A stretch of 19,587 nt of DNA from an uncultured Clostridia bacterium (GCA_946637575.1 CAMPBJ010000001.1:1-19587), one strand, 5' to 3'. Shown: positions 7,661 to 16,117, counted from the stretch's first letter. Numbers and translations: made by a program. Notes: generated from the sequence alone by a model not told the origin.

Positions 7661-8334
7661 TTTTCTTCTCCGTTTTCGTCGGTACGCCTTATCGCGCCCA
7701 TTTCGTCCAGATAGTCGTCTTCGTTTTGTTTCTTCTTGAGTTCGTAAACGCTTGTTCCCAGCGCTTTCGCTTTTAAGTGTAAGAAGTTCTCTCTCATCAG
7801 CATTGAAGTCAGTAGCGGTGCGGCGTATAGCGTTAATACTACCGCATAGGGATAATACAATATCAATGCGACTACCCCCGCCATCACTCCCACCGCGGCG
7901 ATACTTCGCAACAGTGAACCGAATAGCATCATTACGCCGTTATACAGCAGTTGACGGAAGGTTACGTTCATATTCACTATCACCGTCGGCGCCGTCGCAA
8001 TAAATACTACGCCTACGAATAACGCTATGTATGAAACCGCAAGAACAAACTGATTTATCTTTTCGGGATGCGTATTGAAAAAATAAATGTTCAATACCGG
8101 AAATACTATTATAATCAGCTGAAATACAGTGTAAAAAATAAGTATTTTCCAATTTTCTTTTATCGCAGTAAAAATGTCTTTTATTCTGCGATCGCCCATT
8201 GCGTTCTGAAAAAAACCCGTTACGCCGACTATCATAGGTATAAATCCTATAACGGTAAACGCCGAAAGAGCTACAAGTACGGTTATCACTATAAATTCGG
8301 TAACGTAGTCGCCGAGAACTTTTAACCCTTTCAT
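7657..8334 (-). CDS. DUF624 (YesL-like) membrane protein
   Basis: This is an integral membrane protein of 225 aa with about five hydrophobic segments (roughly residues 11-42, 63-87, 95-125, 133-161 and 163-179) and a charged cytosolic C-terminus. Length, segment pattern and context fit the YesL/DUF624 family, which is regularly encoded with LplB/YtcP-type oligosaccharide importers and whose biochemical role is unknown. It lies 23 nt after the binding-protein gene, and its stop overlaps the start of the following lipoprotein gene (ATGA). The family call rests on pattern and neighbourhood rather than a single diagnostic motif. Confidence 0.75.
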   Translation of the reverse strand: MKGLKVLGDYVTEFIVITVLVALSAFTVIGFIPMIVGVTGFFQNAMGDRRIKDIFTAIKENWKILIFYTVFQLIIIVFPVLNIYFFNTHPEKINQFVLAVSYIALFVGVVFIATAPTVIVNMNVTFRQLLYNGVMMLFGSLLRSIAAVGVMAGVVALILYYPYAVVLTLYAAPLLTSMLMRENFLHLKAKALGTSVYELKKKQNEDDYLDEMGAIRRTDENGEEK

Positions 8335-8357
8335 TTTATGTCCTACCTATAATTAAC

Positions 8358-9965
8358 CTAGTTTATCGCTTCGATATACCTGTTATAAGCCGCTTGGTTA
8401 AGCCTTAAAACAGTGTCTATGGAATCTTTGTTCGTATTCAAAAAGTTCTGCCAAGATTCACGCGTAGGAGTCGAACCGCCCGTAATGCAGCCCGCATACC
8501 AACTCGCAATATTATTGCCGAGCGAAGATTCATAAGTGTTCAACGTCGTTAACTCTTCACGGGTATAATTGAGATTCGGTATCGAAGTCGCCCCTGCGAA
8601 AGTGTACTCTTTTACATAGTTCTCCAAGTTTGAAAGCCTTAACTTCGCACGGGATTCCATTTCAACGTAGTTATCCCAAGTTTCCTTCGCCAAATATACG
8701 ACGCCGTATGGTGCGTTTTTCATTCTAAAGTCGTCTGCACTCTGTTCTCCGTGATCGTCGTTAGGCACCAGCTTCCCGTTCACCTTTTGAGCAAGAAACG
8801 CACCGGACTTTATCGAACCGTAGTTCAGTTGCGCCGAATAATCCGGCTCGAAGAACTTATCGAAATAAGACAATAACCCTTCTTTATCTTCGCATGCGTC
8901 AAGTATTACGCAAGCGCCCTTTTCAATTTCGAGTTCGTTGCTTACACCGACGTAGCGCAGTCCCGTTTCGTCGTTGATAAGCGGTTTTACAATAATATAG
9001 TCGTTTCTAACACTCTTATTTAAAACGGTATCCTTTTCCCACCAGTAGAACGCACCGTATCTGCCGTCTTGCCCTCGTGCCAGAAAATCACTTTCGGTTT
9101 GCGTGAACGCAGATGAACGAATAAGTCCCAAACTATACCACTCCGAAAGTTCTCTAACCGCTCTGAACCAGTTTTCGTCTTCTATCGTGAATACTACTTC
9201 GCCGTCTATTATCGTCTTGTGTTCGCGGTTTTCCGCTATACCGAAAGACGCTATCAAATCCGATTCGTTCCCTTGCCAGTTCCCGCTTACGAACGAAAGC
9301 GGAACTTCGTTTGTAGTAGAACCGTTGCCGTCCATATCGAGTTCGTTGAATTTACGCAAAATCGCCTTGAACTCGTTTCTGGTTAAGTCCATTCCGTCGA
9401 CAAGATCGGTTTTCGCTATCGTAACGTCTGTCGGCATATTGCCGTCGTCTATAAGTTTTTCTACCCACTTTTTGTTTATGTACAAAATGTTGGGATAGGA
9501 TTTTAACCCCATTTCTTCAATCCTCGGTAACGAGTAAATATGCCCGTCCGGAGATTTTAACGCTTCAGCTATATCCGGCCTTGCCGTGAGTATTTTACTG
9601 AAATTCGGCATGACGCTGAGATATTGGTCAATCGCGACTATCCTTCCCCTTCTGCCATAGTCGTAAAGTTTAAGGTTGGAAAAACCTGCGTGATAGATAG
9701 CGTCTATTCCCTTTATGCCAACGGGGTCGGTATTGTTCGCATATTGTGTGGACGTGTTATATATCCATTTAACGTCCGTACCCGTATCTTCGGCAAGTTC
9801 CTGAAAAACGGGCATTGTATTGTAATCTTTTACTGCATCTTCTTTAACGGTCAAAACGGTGAACTGATTTGCAGAATTCGTATTCTGTTTGGCAAAAACA
9901 GAAAACATTATTACGCAAACCAGCCAAATTACCGCAACCGATATGCCTATTATCGCTTTCTTCAT
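8358..9965 (-). CDS. ABC transporter sugar-binding protein, N-terminally anchored
   Basis: This is an extracellular family 1 solute-binding protein of 535 aa, in the size range of LplA/YtcQ-type proteins that serve large oligosaccharides. Supporting features are YSLPRIEEMG after the N-lobe, the Ca-site-like DMDGNG (near residue 215) followed by EVPLSF, and many surface aromatics. The N-terminus has one hydrophobic segment (residues 4-25). Its only Cys sits in WLVC, which is not a lipobox since V precedes C, so the protein is probably held by an uncleaved helix or released by signal peptidase I after VFA. This is unlike the lipidated form usual in Gram-positives. It sits directly downstream of the two permeases, as expected. 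Confidence 0.9.
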   Translation of the reverse strand: MKKAIIGISVAVIWLVCVIMFSVFAKQNTNSANQFTVLTVKEDAVKDYNTMPVFQELAEDTGTDVKWIYNTSTQYANNTDPVGIKGIDAIYHAGFSNLKLYDYGRRGRIVAIDQYLSVMPNFSKILTARPDIAEALKSPDGHIYSLPRIEEMGLKSYPNILYINKKWVEKLIDDGNMPTDVTIAKTDLVDGMDLTRNEFKAILRKFNELDMDGNGSTTNEVPLSFVSGNWQGNESDLIASFGIAENREHKTIIDGEVVFTIEDENWFRAVRELSEWYSLGLIRSSAFTQTESDFLARGQDGRYGAFYWWEKDTVLNKSVRNDYIIVKPLINDETGLRYVGVSNELEIEKGACVILDACEDKEGLLSYFDKFFEPDYSAQLNYGSIKSGAFLAQKVNGKLVPNDDHGEQSADDFRMKNAPYGVVYLAKETWDNYVEMESRAKLRLSNLENYVKEYTFAGATSIPNLNYTREELTTLNTYESSLGNNIASWYAGCITGGSTPTRESWQNFLNTNKDSIDTVLRLNQAAYNRYIEAIN

Positions 9966-9977
9966 AAAACCCCCCGC

Positions 9978-10883
9978 CTATTTGAACGATCCGACTAAAA
10001 CGCCCTGACCGAAATGCTTTTCTATCATAGGATACAGAACTAAAATCGGCACCGTCGCCACAATTATGGAAGTAAACTTGATTTGCGTAGCCAGTCGCAT
10101 TTGTTCCAGTACAACTTCGCCTTCGCCGCTGGCGGTAGCATCAAGCAAGCCGTTCAATACCGTTTGCAACGGATAGAACTCTTTATCGATATTGAATATG
10201 TACGCGTCGATATAGTTGTTCCAGTGCCCTACGGCGTAGAATAAAACCATAACGCTGATGATCGACGTAGCGATAGGAAGAATAAGGTCGAAGAACGTTC
10301 TTATCTCGCCTGCGCCGTCTATCGAAGCCGCTTCCAAAACTTCCTTAGGGACGTTCGATTGAAAGAACGACTTACACATAAAGACGTTGTAAACGCTTAC
10401 TCCGCCGCCGATTATGAGAATTAACGGATTTTGATAAAGTCCCAGCGCCCTACACAAGATAACGTAAGGCACAAGTCCGCCGCCGAAAAACATCGTAATA
10501 ATGAGAAGTACCATTATAACCTTCCTGAACGGAAGATAATCGCGGGATAACGCCCAACCGGCAGGTATCGTCAGCGCAACGTTGAAAACGGTGCCGAGCA
10601 ACGTATATGCTAAGGTATTGAAATAACCTCTCCAAACGTCGTCCCTTTGGAAAAGGCTGGCATAACCTTTAAACGTCACCTTTACAGGCGCTATCCATTC
10701 GTCGCCAGTCATTACCGCATCGGCATCCGATATCGACGCAATAACAATGTAATAAAGAGGATAAATGATTATTACAGCCAAAAGGAACAGAATTATTCCG
10801 CATATGGCGTAGTAAACGTAATCGGTTTTACTCTCTTTTATTTTATTTTTCTTTTTCATTGCTTTTATGTCTTTAACATCCAT
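9978..10883 (-). CDS. Sugar ABC transporter permease, YtcP/LplC type
   Basis: This is one of two membrane subunits of the importer (301 aa, about six helices; first helix around residues 24-49). The cytosolic EAA loop that docks on the ATPase is present as EAASIDGAGEIRTFFDLILP (184-203). The closing VLVGSFK matches the characteristic C-terminus of this subfamily. The ATG at 10883 has a weak GGGTGA ribosome site; a second Met eight codons in (MKKKNK) is an alternative start. It follows the other permease by 36 nt and precedes the binding protein by 12 nt. Assignment is by the EAA motif, topology and pairing. Confidence 0.93.
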   Translation of the reverse strand: MDVKDIKAMKKKNKIKESKTDYVYYAICGIILFLLAVIIIYPLYYIVIASISDADAVMTGDEWIAPVKVTFKGYASLFQRDDVWRGYFNTLAYTLLGTVFNVALTIPAGWALSRDYLPFRKVIMVLLIITMFFGGGLVPYVILCRALGLYQNPLILIIGGGVSVYNVFMCKSFFQSNVPKEVLEAASIDGAGEIRTFFDLILPIATSIISVMVLFYAVGHWNNYIDAYIFNIDKEFYPLQTVLNGLLDATASGEGEVVLEQMRLATQIKFTSIIVATVPILVLYPMIEKHFGQGVLVGSFK

Positions 10884-10919
10884 AATAAATCACCCGAAAA
10901 AAATTCTCTTCTAAACCGA

Positions 10920-11936
10920 TTACCACATGCTTTGGTTAGCAAGTTTCTTCGACGTAAAGTTAGCGATAACAAGTAATACTACGTTTATAACCGAATTGAA
11001 CAGTCCCGCCGCGGTACCTACGCCGTATTGACCGCCGACTAAACCGAACGTATAAACGTAAGTGGACAAGATTTCACTCGTCGGCAAGTTTCCGCTCGTT
11101 TGCATCAGCAAGACTTTTTCGTAACCGCAATTCATTAAGTTGCCGACCGAAAGAATCATTAACATGACTATCGTAGGCAAAATCGCGGGAAGATCGACGC
11201 TGAATATTCTCTTGAAACGTGAAGCGCCATCTACCTTAGCCGCTTCATGAAGTGCCGGATCTACGCCCGAAAGCGCCGCAAGATAGATAATAGCCGACCA
11301 ACCGAAGTCCTGCCAGTTTCCCGAGAAAATAAACAACGGTCTGAACGCTTCGGGAGAAAGGAATAACTTTAACCCGTTAACGTCCCCGCCCATTTTTATG
11401 CTCAACTGATCCAAAAGTCCGTCTGAACCGAAAATAAGTTTCAACATACCGACTAATACTACCAGCGAAATAAAGTGAGGCGCATAATAAAGTATCTGTA
11501 AACCTTTCTTCACTTTCTTCGAACGCAACGAGTTCAGCAAAAGCGCTACTATTATCGGTAACGGGAACCCTATTATAAAACCGAAAATACATAATATGAA
11601 CGTATTCATAAAATAATCCCAGAAATTAGGATTTGAAAAGAACGTTCGGAAATTTTCAAAACCTACCCATACCGTTCCGCTGCCTACGATTTGGTCGCCC
11701 GGCATATAATCCTGAAACGCTACCAGTATGCCGTACATCGGTATGTAGCAGAAAATAATAACGTAGACAAGCGCGGGAAGAATAAATACGAGTATCCAGC
11801 CTCTCTTTTTAAAATTAGCCTTCCACTTTTCCCACTTTGACGTTTTATTAGGTTGTTCCGACGTGCCGTCCATCACCTCATAAGCCTGATCTATAAGATC
11901 TTGGTTGTCGGATATGGTATTCGTGTTTGTCGCCAT
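10920..11936 (-). CDS. Sugar ABC transporter permease, LplB type
   Basis: This is the second membrane subunit of the importer (338 aa). A polar N-terminal extension of about 45 residues precedes the first helix (about 47-72), which contains the typical ILPALVYVIIFCYIPMYGI pattern. The EAA loop reads EAAKVDGASRFKRIFSVDLP (231-250). Six transmembrane helices are predicted by eye. A run of eight G just upstream of the ATG acts as ribosome site. LplB/LplC-type pairs import oligosaccharides, often complex plant or host glycans. With GH32 enzymes downstream, fructo-oligosaccharides are the likely cargo (inference). Confidence 0.93.
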   Translation of the reverse strand: MATNTNTISDNQDLIDQAYEVMDGTSEQPNKTSKWEKWKANFKKRGWILVFILPALVYVIIFCYIPMYGILVAFQDYMPGDQIVGSGTVWVGFENFRTFFSNPNFWDYFMNTFILCIFGFIIGFPLPIIVALLLNSLRSKKVKKGLQILYYAPHFISLVVLVGMLKLIFGSDGLLDQLSIKMGGDVNGLKLFLSPEAFRPLFIFSGNWQDFGWSAIIYLAALSGVDPALHEAAKVDGASRFKRIFSVDLPAILPTIVMLMILSVGNLMNCGYEKVLLMQTSGNLPTSEILSTYVYTFGLVGGQYGVGTAAGLFNSVINVVLLVIANFTSKKLANQSMW

Positions 11937-11974
11937 AATTTTACCCCCCCCTTTAATTAAGTATTGCCAAGCGC

Positions 11975-13048
11975 TTACGCTTTGGACTTTTTATATACGG
12001 TAAACGCTACGTACGCAAGTATAAGCGATCCGAAAATCGCTACGTCTATCCAGAAGAACAGGTGATTAGATACGGCTTTAGGTTCCGTCATCGTTTCGAC
12101 TGTTTCGGAAATATTAAAAGTTGTTTCAGGTCTACCTGCGTTCGTATAAAGCTTAACTACGTGATTGCCCGAAACCAAACTGTCGGCGTCTTCCGCCGCA
12201 ATCTTTACTAGCTTACCGTTCTGCGTAAAATCAAAATCTTTTTCATCTACGGTTACTTTCGTTACCGTCGCCGATGCGCTCATTTCTATCGAAACGTCAC
12301 TGTTGCGGTAGTATTTTTCTACGACCGAATATGCCGTTATAGGCGTAAAATCCGTAGTTATTTCAAAGTTAAGATCGGTAAAAGAAGTCACTACCCTGAA
12401 GGAGTACGTTTTATCCGCTTCAAGCGTGGAAAGATAATTTTCGGAAACGGTTAAAACGCCGTTCACAACCGTATAGTCGTCATTTGTAAGTTTGTAATTC
12501 CCGTCCGTCAGGTTTACGACTTTCAACACCTCGTACCCCAAACAGAAAATATCGCCGTCTAATACGTCGGTGCGGTATAGCAAAACGCCGCTAACCGCAA
12601 TTTCTTCGTCGGCAATGACGTTTACACTACCTTCGACTTTACCCGTTGCACATACTAAAACCGCAACGTCGTTGTCGTCAAGATAAATCTTGGCGATACC
12701 TTCGTTTAAAACAAGCGACAACTTAAATTTTTTGCTTTCCTGAAATTCGTGCTCAACCTTTTTTAAATCGGTAGAATCGGATTTACGCAAACTTACGTAA
12801 TTTTCCTTGACGTTTGCCACTGCGGCGAAAACCGTTTCGTCTTTGCCGAATACTATTTTTACTTCATCCGCACCGCTTTCCGGCGTGAATTCCGCAGAAA
12901 AAATAAAGTTTGCCGTGGCATCACCGACGTAAACCGAGTTGTCCGCGACGCAAACTTTCAAGTTGCTAACGGCAAAACTAAAGCAAATCGCCACTATTGC
13001 GACAATTAAACTTGTAAGCAAAAATGTTTTGAACTTAAGCGCTTTCAT
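11975..13048 (-). CDS. Surface protein with C-terminal membrane anchor
   Basis: This is the first gene of the transporter operon, 357 aa, with no recognised family. An N-terminal signal peptide (residues about 7-28, likely cleaved before DNSVYVG) and a C-terminal helix (about 329-351) followed by YKKSKA predict a type I membrane protein with most of the chain outside. Residues about 46-160 form a beta-rich unit (KLSLVLNEGIAKIYLDDNDVA) that recalls the concanavalin-like or CBM66-like sandwich at the end of the GH32-like lipoprotein in this operon. Two further beta-rich, Ig-like units follow (about 165-235 and 240-315). There is no LPXTG. A role in binding sugar or organising the importer at the surface is a guess from context. 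GGAG ribosome site at about 13055. Confidence 0.7.
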   Translation of the reverse strand: MKALKFKTFLLTSLIVAIVAICFSFAVSNLKVCVADNSVYVGDATANFIFSAEFTPESGADEVKIVFGKDETVFAAVANVKENYVSLRKSDSTDLKKVEHEFQESKKFKLSLVLNEGIAKIYLDDNDVAVLVCATGKVEGSVNVIADEEIAVSGVLLYRTDVLDGDIFCLGYEVLKVVNLTDGNYKLTNDDYTVVNGVLTVSENYLSTLEADKTYSFRVVTSFTDLNFEITTDFTPITAYSVVEKYYRNSDVSIEMSASATVTKVTVDEKDFDFTQNGKLVKIAAEDADSLVSGNHVVKLYTNAGRPETTFNISETVETMTEPKAVSNHLFFWIDVAIFGSLILAYVAFTVYKKSKA

Positions 13049-13106
13049 AATATCTCCAAAATGTGCTTAAAGAAAAAACTTTTATTATCTCAAATAATAT
13101 ACAATT

Positions 13107-13135
13107 ATTATAAATTGTGCGTAACAGTATGTCAA
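13107..13135 (-). promoter_or_regulatory. Sigma-A promoter of the fructan operon
   Basis: On the minus strand a consensus -35 TTGACA (13135-13130) and a consensus -10 TATAAT (13112-13107) are separated by exactly 17 nt. The predicted start near 13100 gives a leader of about 52 nt before the first gene. Confidence 0.85.
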
Positions 13136-13154
13136 TCGATACAGAATTCTTTAG

Positions 13155-13166
13155 GCATTTGCAAAC
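13155..13166 (-). promoter_or_regulatory. Putative regulator site S1
   Basis: The plus strand reads GCATTTGCAAAC, nearly identical to two sites next to the LacI gene (GCATTTGCAAAT at 16073, GCATTTGCATAC at 16106). The core ATTTGCAAAY is a near-perfect palindrome. It ends 19 nt upstream of the -35 box, and its centre is near -61.5 if transcription starts 7 nt after the -10. The binding protein is inferred to be the LacI-family regulator encoded at 16170. Confidence 0.6.
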
Positions 13167-13172
13167 TCTTTT

Positions 13173-13210
13173 ATGCCGATAATTTTTGCGTTTGCAAAAA
13201 TTATCGGCAT
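13173..13210 (-). terminator. Perfect 17-bp hairpin between the two transcription units
   Basis: ATGCCGATAATTTTTGC (13173-13189) and its exact reverse complement (13194-13210) surround a 4-nt loop. It lies about 60 nt after the stop of the large lipoprotein gene and just before site S1. Neither strand has a long U-run after the stem, so it may be a weak terminator or a 3'-end stabilising stem that lets some transcription continue into the transporter operon. Confidence 0.55.
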
Positions 13211-13272
13211 TACTGCTTTTTACCTACAGCGTCCTTGCCCGTCCGTAACGACGACAACGCCCCGTTTTTGTA

Positions 13273-15954
13273 TTACTTTTCGTTAATAACTATTTGTATT
13301 CTGCCTTGTTGCCAATCGTCCGCTTCTTTGAAGAGTACGGCGTATACGGTGTCGCCGTAAACTACTTCGACGTCGCGTGCAAGTTCCCAATCGGCTGCAT
13401 TTTCATACAAGTATTCCATACTCTTTGTCTTGCCGTCGGAACCGACAACCAGCAATCTTACCGCAAATCTCGTCGGGCTTTCACCGTCTTGATTTTCACT
13501 GTCCGGCGCATGCGTAAACGTGACTTTTACGTTGAGTTTGGACTGTCCTTCGACAACTAAATATCCTATCGCCGCGTTTTTCCATTCGGAAAGTATCCAG
13601 TCTTTTTTAATGATAACACCGTTTTCTCCGCCCCACTCATATTCGTTTTGAGCGGTCAACGCATTAAACGTGAAGTCGTTTTGATTTTCGCCCTCCCATA
13701 CGTAATCGGTTGCATAGCCGTATACCCAGCCGTTATCTCCGCCGGTTGAGAAATCGTCAAAGTAGTTCGCTACTTCGGTGTTAACCGGTTCTTCCGGTTG
13801 TTCGGGCTCTGTTTGTTCGTCTTTTATCTCGTTAATAACTATTTGTATTCTGCCTTGTTGCCAATCGTCCGCTTCTTTGAAGAGTACGGCGTATACGGTG
13901 TCGCCGTAAACTACTTCGACGTCGCGTGCAAGTTCCCAATCGGCTGCATTTTCATACAAGTATTCCATACTCTTTGTCTTGCCGTCGGAACCGACAACCA
14001 GCAATCTTACCGCAAATCTCGTCGGGCTTTCACCGTCTTGATTTTCACTGTCCGGCGCATGCGTAAACGTGACTTTTACGTTGAGTTTGGACTGTCCTTC
14101 GACAACTAAATATCCTATCGCCGCGTTTTTCCATTCGGAAAGTATCCAGTCTTTTTTAATGATAACACCGTTTTCTCCGCCCCACTCATATTCGTTTTGA
14201 GCGGTCAACGCATTAAACGTGAAGTCGTTTTGATTTTCGCCCTCCCATACGTAATCGGTTGCATAGCCGTATACCCAGCCGTTATCTCCGCCGGTTGAGA
14301 AATCGTCAAAGTAGTTGATAACTCTTTCGATACTCATTGAGAAGTGCCCGTGATAGTAGCCGGCCGATCCTTCGTTAAAGAAAATGACGGATATTCTGCT
14401 GCCTTCTTCAACAGTTACGGTTTTGTCATACGTCCAGGTACTGCTTTCAATACCGCTTATAAAGTCGCAAAGTTGAACCGTGCCGTCTGCTTTTAATATA
14501 TGCAATCTACCGGTTAATCTCGTAACTTCTTCGGAACCGCTGAACGCAACCGAAATATTTACCGTGTTCGTTCTGGGCATAACATACGTGATAACCGCAT
14601 TTGCTCCGCCGCGTTCGTTCTTTATCCAGTCGGCTTTGAGTTCTATTTCGCTTCCGCTGTCAAGCCAAGCGAACTCGCCGGCACTTAATGCGTTAAACGT
14701 AAAGGTGTTGTCGCCGAAGTTAAAGTCGGTAGTATAACCGTATTCCCAACAGTCTTGTGCCGAAAGTTTGAAATCTTCGGTATAGTTCGCTCCGCTGTAT
14801 ACGGTTGTAGGTAATATTTCCGTTCTCGTCGTGCCGCAACCGTTCTTACAGGTGTAAGTCTTTTCGCCGACTTGTGTGGTTGTAGGCTTAGTCGTAATTA
14901 CACCATCGTCAAAGTCGTGATCGCTCATTGCGATTGCTTCAATATATTTTTCACCGCAAACTATACACGTGTATTCTTTTTCGCCTTCTTCGTTACATTT
15001 AGAACCTTTAATAACTTCACCGCCGTTATATAAGTGTAAACATTTTGCGCTTATGCTGACGGACAATGCGCCTTCGGGCTCGCCCGTTCCCGCATTTTCA
15101 AATACTATATGTATTATATCGTTTTTATTAACTTCGAACGCATTTTCGCTAGAATAACTCCATTCTGATTCACCGTTAGGATTAAGCGCTATAACTTCTT
15201 CGCCGACGATTATGTAAGCGTTCAATACGGTATCGCTTTCCGTTCCTTTGAAACTTATTTCAACGTTCGCTTTGGTCTTTTGGGTAAGATCTTGCAAAAA
15301 TTTATACGCTACCACTGCGTTGTTAGACGACTTAACCTGACCTTTAGAAAGTTCAACGCCTTCTGCTTTATAAACACCTTCTTCGGCTGTTTCAATACGG
15401 ACAAACGTAAGTGTGCCGCTCTGTTTGTCAAATGCTGAAGCATAGCCGTATATCCAACCGCTGTTTTCTACTGAGAACTTTTCCGCAAAATCAGTATGCG
15501 CCGGTATCGCTTCTCTCTTCTTGTCGCCACAAACAGTACAGGTAAATTCCTTTTCCCCTGCTGTCAAGAAATCGGCAATTTTAACTACTTCGCCTGCATT
15601 ATAAGTGTGCGCTATCTTTGCAATAGGTTCTTCCTTAGTATGTCCGCAACCTTCTCTTGTACAAGTGTAAGTCATCGTGCCGGTAGTAGTGCAAGTAGGA
15701 TCAGTGGTTACTTCGCCGTCATTCCAACTGTGCGCAATCATGCCTATCGGCGACGTTTTAGTCTGATCACATCCTTCTACCGTACAAGCGTAAGTCATCG
15801 TTCCTTCCGAAAAACACGTTGCTTCTTTTGTTACCCTTCCGCTATCCCATACGTGATCGTGCTCCGGAACACCTTTGCCGCCACAAGCAATCAGCCCCAA
15901 AAGCATACAAGCCGCCATCACTGCCGTAAAAAGTTCAATTAGGATCTTTTTCAT
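13273..15954 (-). CDS. Large repeat-rich surface lipoprotein
   Basis: This lipoprotein has 893 aa from the ATG at 15954, chosen because MKKILIELF follows a GGAGGGG ribosome site and begins a proper signal peptide with lipobox LIAC (Cys24). An upstream in-frame ATG at 16020 would add 22 non-signal residues. Five cysteine-pair repeats of the H-W/Y-GxVT-PTC-GTMTYTC-GC type lie at about 32-72, 74-114, 115-153, 306-343 and 345-385. Four modules of about 150-165 aa follow the pattern FxxxxxxGWxYGY...TFNAL (about 154-304, 389-545, 547-709, 730-893). The last two are identical and joined by the linker EQPEEPVNTEVA. No catalytic motif is visible. The modules are probably beta-sandwich binding domains; a role in capturing glycan at the surface is inferred from its own promoter with the same regulatory site as the transporter operon. 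Confidence 0.85.
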   Translation of the reverse strand: MKKILIELFTAVMAACMLLGLIACGGKGVPEHDHVWDSGRVTKEATCFSEGTMTYACTVEGCDQTKTSPIGMIAHSWNDGEVTTDPTCTTTGTMTYTCTREGCGHTKEEPIAKIAHTYNAGEVVKIADFLTAGEKEFTCTVCGDKKREAIPAHTDFAEKFSVENSGWIYGYASAFDKQSGTLTFVRIETAEEGVYKAEGVELSKGQVKSSNNAVVAYKFLQDLTQKTKANVEISFKGTESDTVLNAYIIVGEEVIALNPNGESEWSYSSENAFEVNKNDIIHIVFENAGTGEPEGALSVSISAKCLHLYNGGEVIKGSKCNEEGEKEYTCIVCGEKYIEAIAMSDHDFDDGVITTKPTTTQVGEKTYTCKNGCGTTRTEILPTTVYSGANYTEDFKLSAQDCWEYGYTTDFNFGDNTFTFNALSAGEFAWLDSGSEIELKADWIKNERGGANAVITYVMPRTNTVNISVAFSGSEEVTRLTGRLHILKADGTVQLCDFISGIESSTWTYDKTVTVEEGSRISVIFFNEGSAGYYHGHFSMSIERVINYFDDFSTGGDNGWVYGYATDYVWEGENQNDFTFNALTAQNEYEWGGENGVIIKKDWILSEWKNAAIGYLVVEGQSKLNVKVTFTHAPDSENQDGESPTRFAVRLLVVGSDGKTKSMEYLYENAADWELARDVEVVYGDTVYAVLFKEADDWQQGRIQIVINEIKDEQTEPEQPEEPVNTEVANYFDDFSTGGDNGWVYGYATDYVWEGENQNDFTFNALTAQNEYEWGGENGVIIKKDWILSEWKNAAIGYLVVEGQSKLNVKVTFTHAPDSENQDGESPTRFAVRLLVVGSDGKTKSMEYLYENAADWELARDVEVVYGDTVYAVLFKEADDWQQGRIQIVINEK
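13280..13767 (-). repeat. 488-bp perfect repeat, copy A
   Basis: By eye this is base-for-base identical to 13829-14316, at a fixed offset of 549 bp. It encodes the last of the four modules of the surface lipoprotein. The identity includes third codon positions, so the duplication is very recent or maintained by gene conversion. Confidence 0.95.
13829..14316 (-). repeat. 488-bp perfect repeat, copy B
   Basis: This copy is identical to 13280-13767 and encodes module three of the lipoprotein. The 61 bp between the copies encode the proline/glutamate-rich linker, so the unit of duplication is a whole module plus linker and keeps the frame (549 = 3 x 183). Confidence 0.95.
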
Positions 15955-16024
15955 ATATCCCCTCCAAAATAATTTTAGTATTACCGAATAAAATTTCTGT
16001 TTATCAGCAAAAACATGCAACTTT

Positions 16025-16053
16025 ATTTTAACTTTTATATAATTCTAGGTCAA
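16025..16053 (-). promoter_or_regulatory. Sigma-A promoter of the large lipoprotein gene
   Basis: On the minus strand TTGACC (16053-16048) and TAAAAT (16030-16025) are separated by 17 nt. The predicted start near 16018 leaves a leader of about 64 nt with a GGAGG ribosome site before the ATG at 15954. Confidence 0.7.
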
Positions 16054-16072
16054 TACAAAAAAACTTTTTTAT

Positions 16073-16084
16073 GCATTTGCAAAT
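16073..16084 (-). promoter_or_regulatory. Putative regulator site S2
   Basis: GCATTTGCAAAT contains the perfect palindrome ATTTGCAAAT. It ends 19 nt upstream of the lipoprotein promoter's -35, exactly the same distance and orientation as site S1 at the transporter promoter, so the centre again falls near -61.5. Confidence 0.65.
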
Positions 16085-16105
16085 TATATATAATTAATAT
16101 TTTTT

Positions 16106-16117
16106 GCATTTGCATAC
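16106..16117 (+). promoter_or_regulatory. Putative regulator site S3
   Basis: GCATTTGCATAC directly abuts the -35 box of the regulator's own promoter, with its centre at about -40.5. It lies 33 bp from site S2, about three helical turns, so both could be bound on one face of the DNA. Confidence 0.55.

Noticed and set aside
13798..14109. Open frames antisense to the module repeats (also at 13294-13560)
   Set aside because: They are shadows of the lipoprotein gene and repeat only because the module DNA is duplicated.
15955..16020. Upstream ATG for the large lipoprotein
   Set aside because: It would add 22 residues before a proper signal peptide; the ATG at 15954 has a GGAGG site, and the region before it contains the leader.
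16075..16117. CcpA cre site
   Set aside because: The sites lack the cre pattern TGWAAACGNTNNCW; their centre is GC and they match each other instead.
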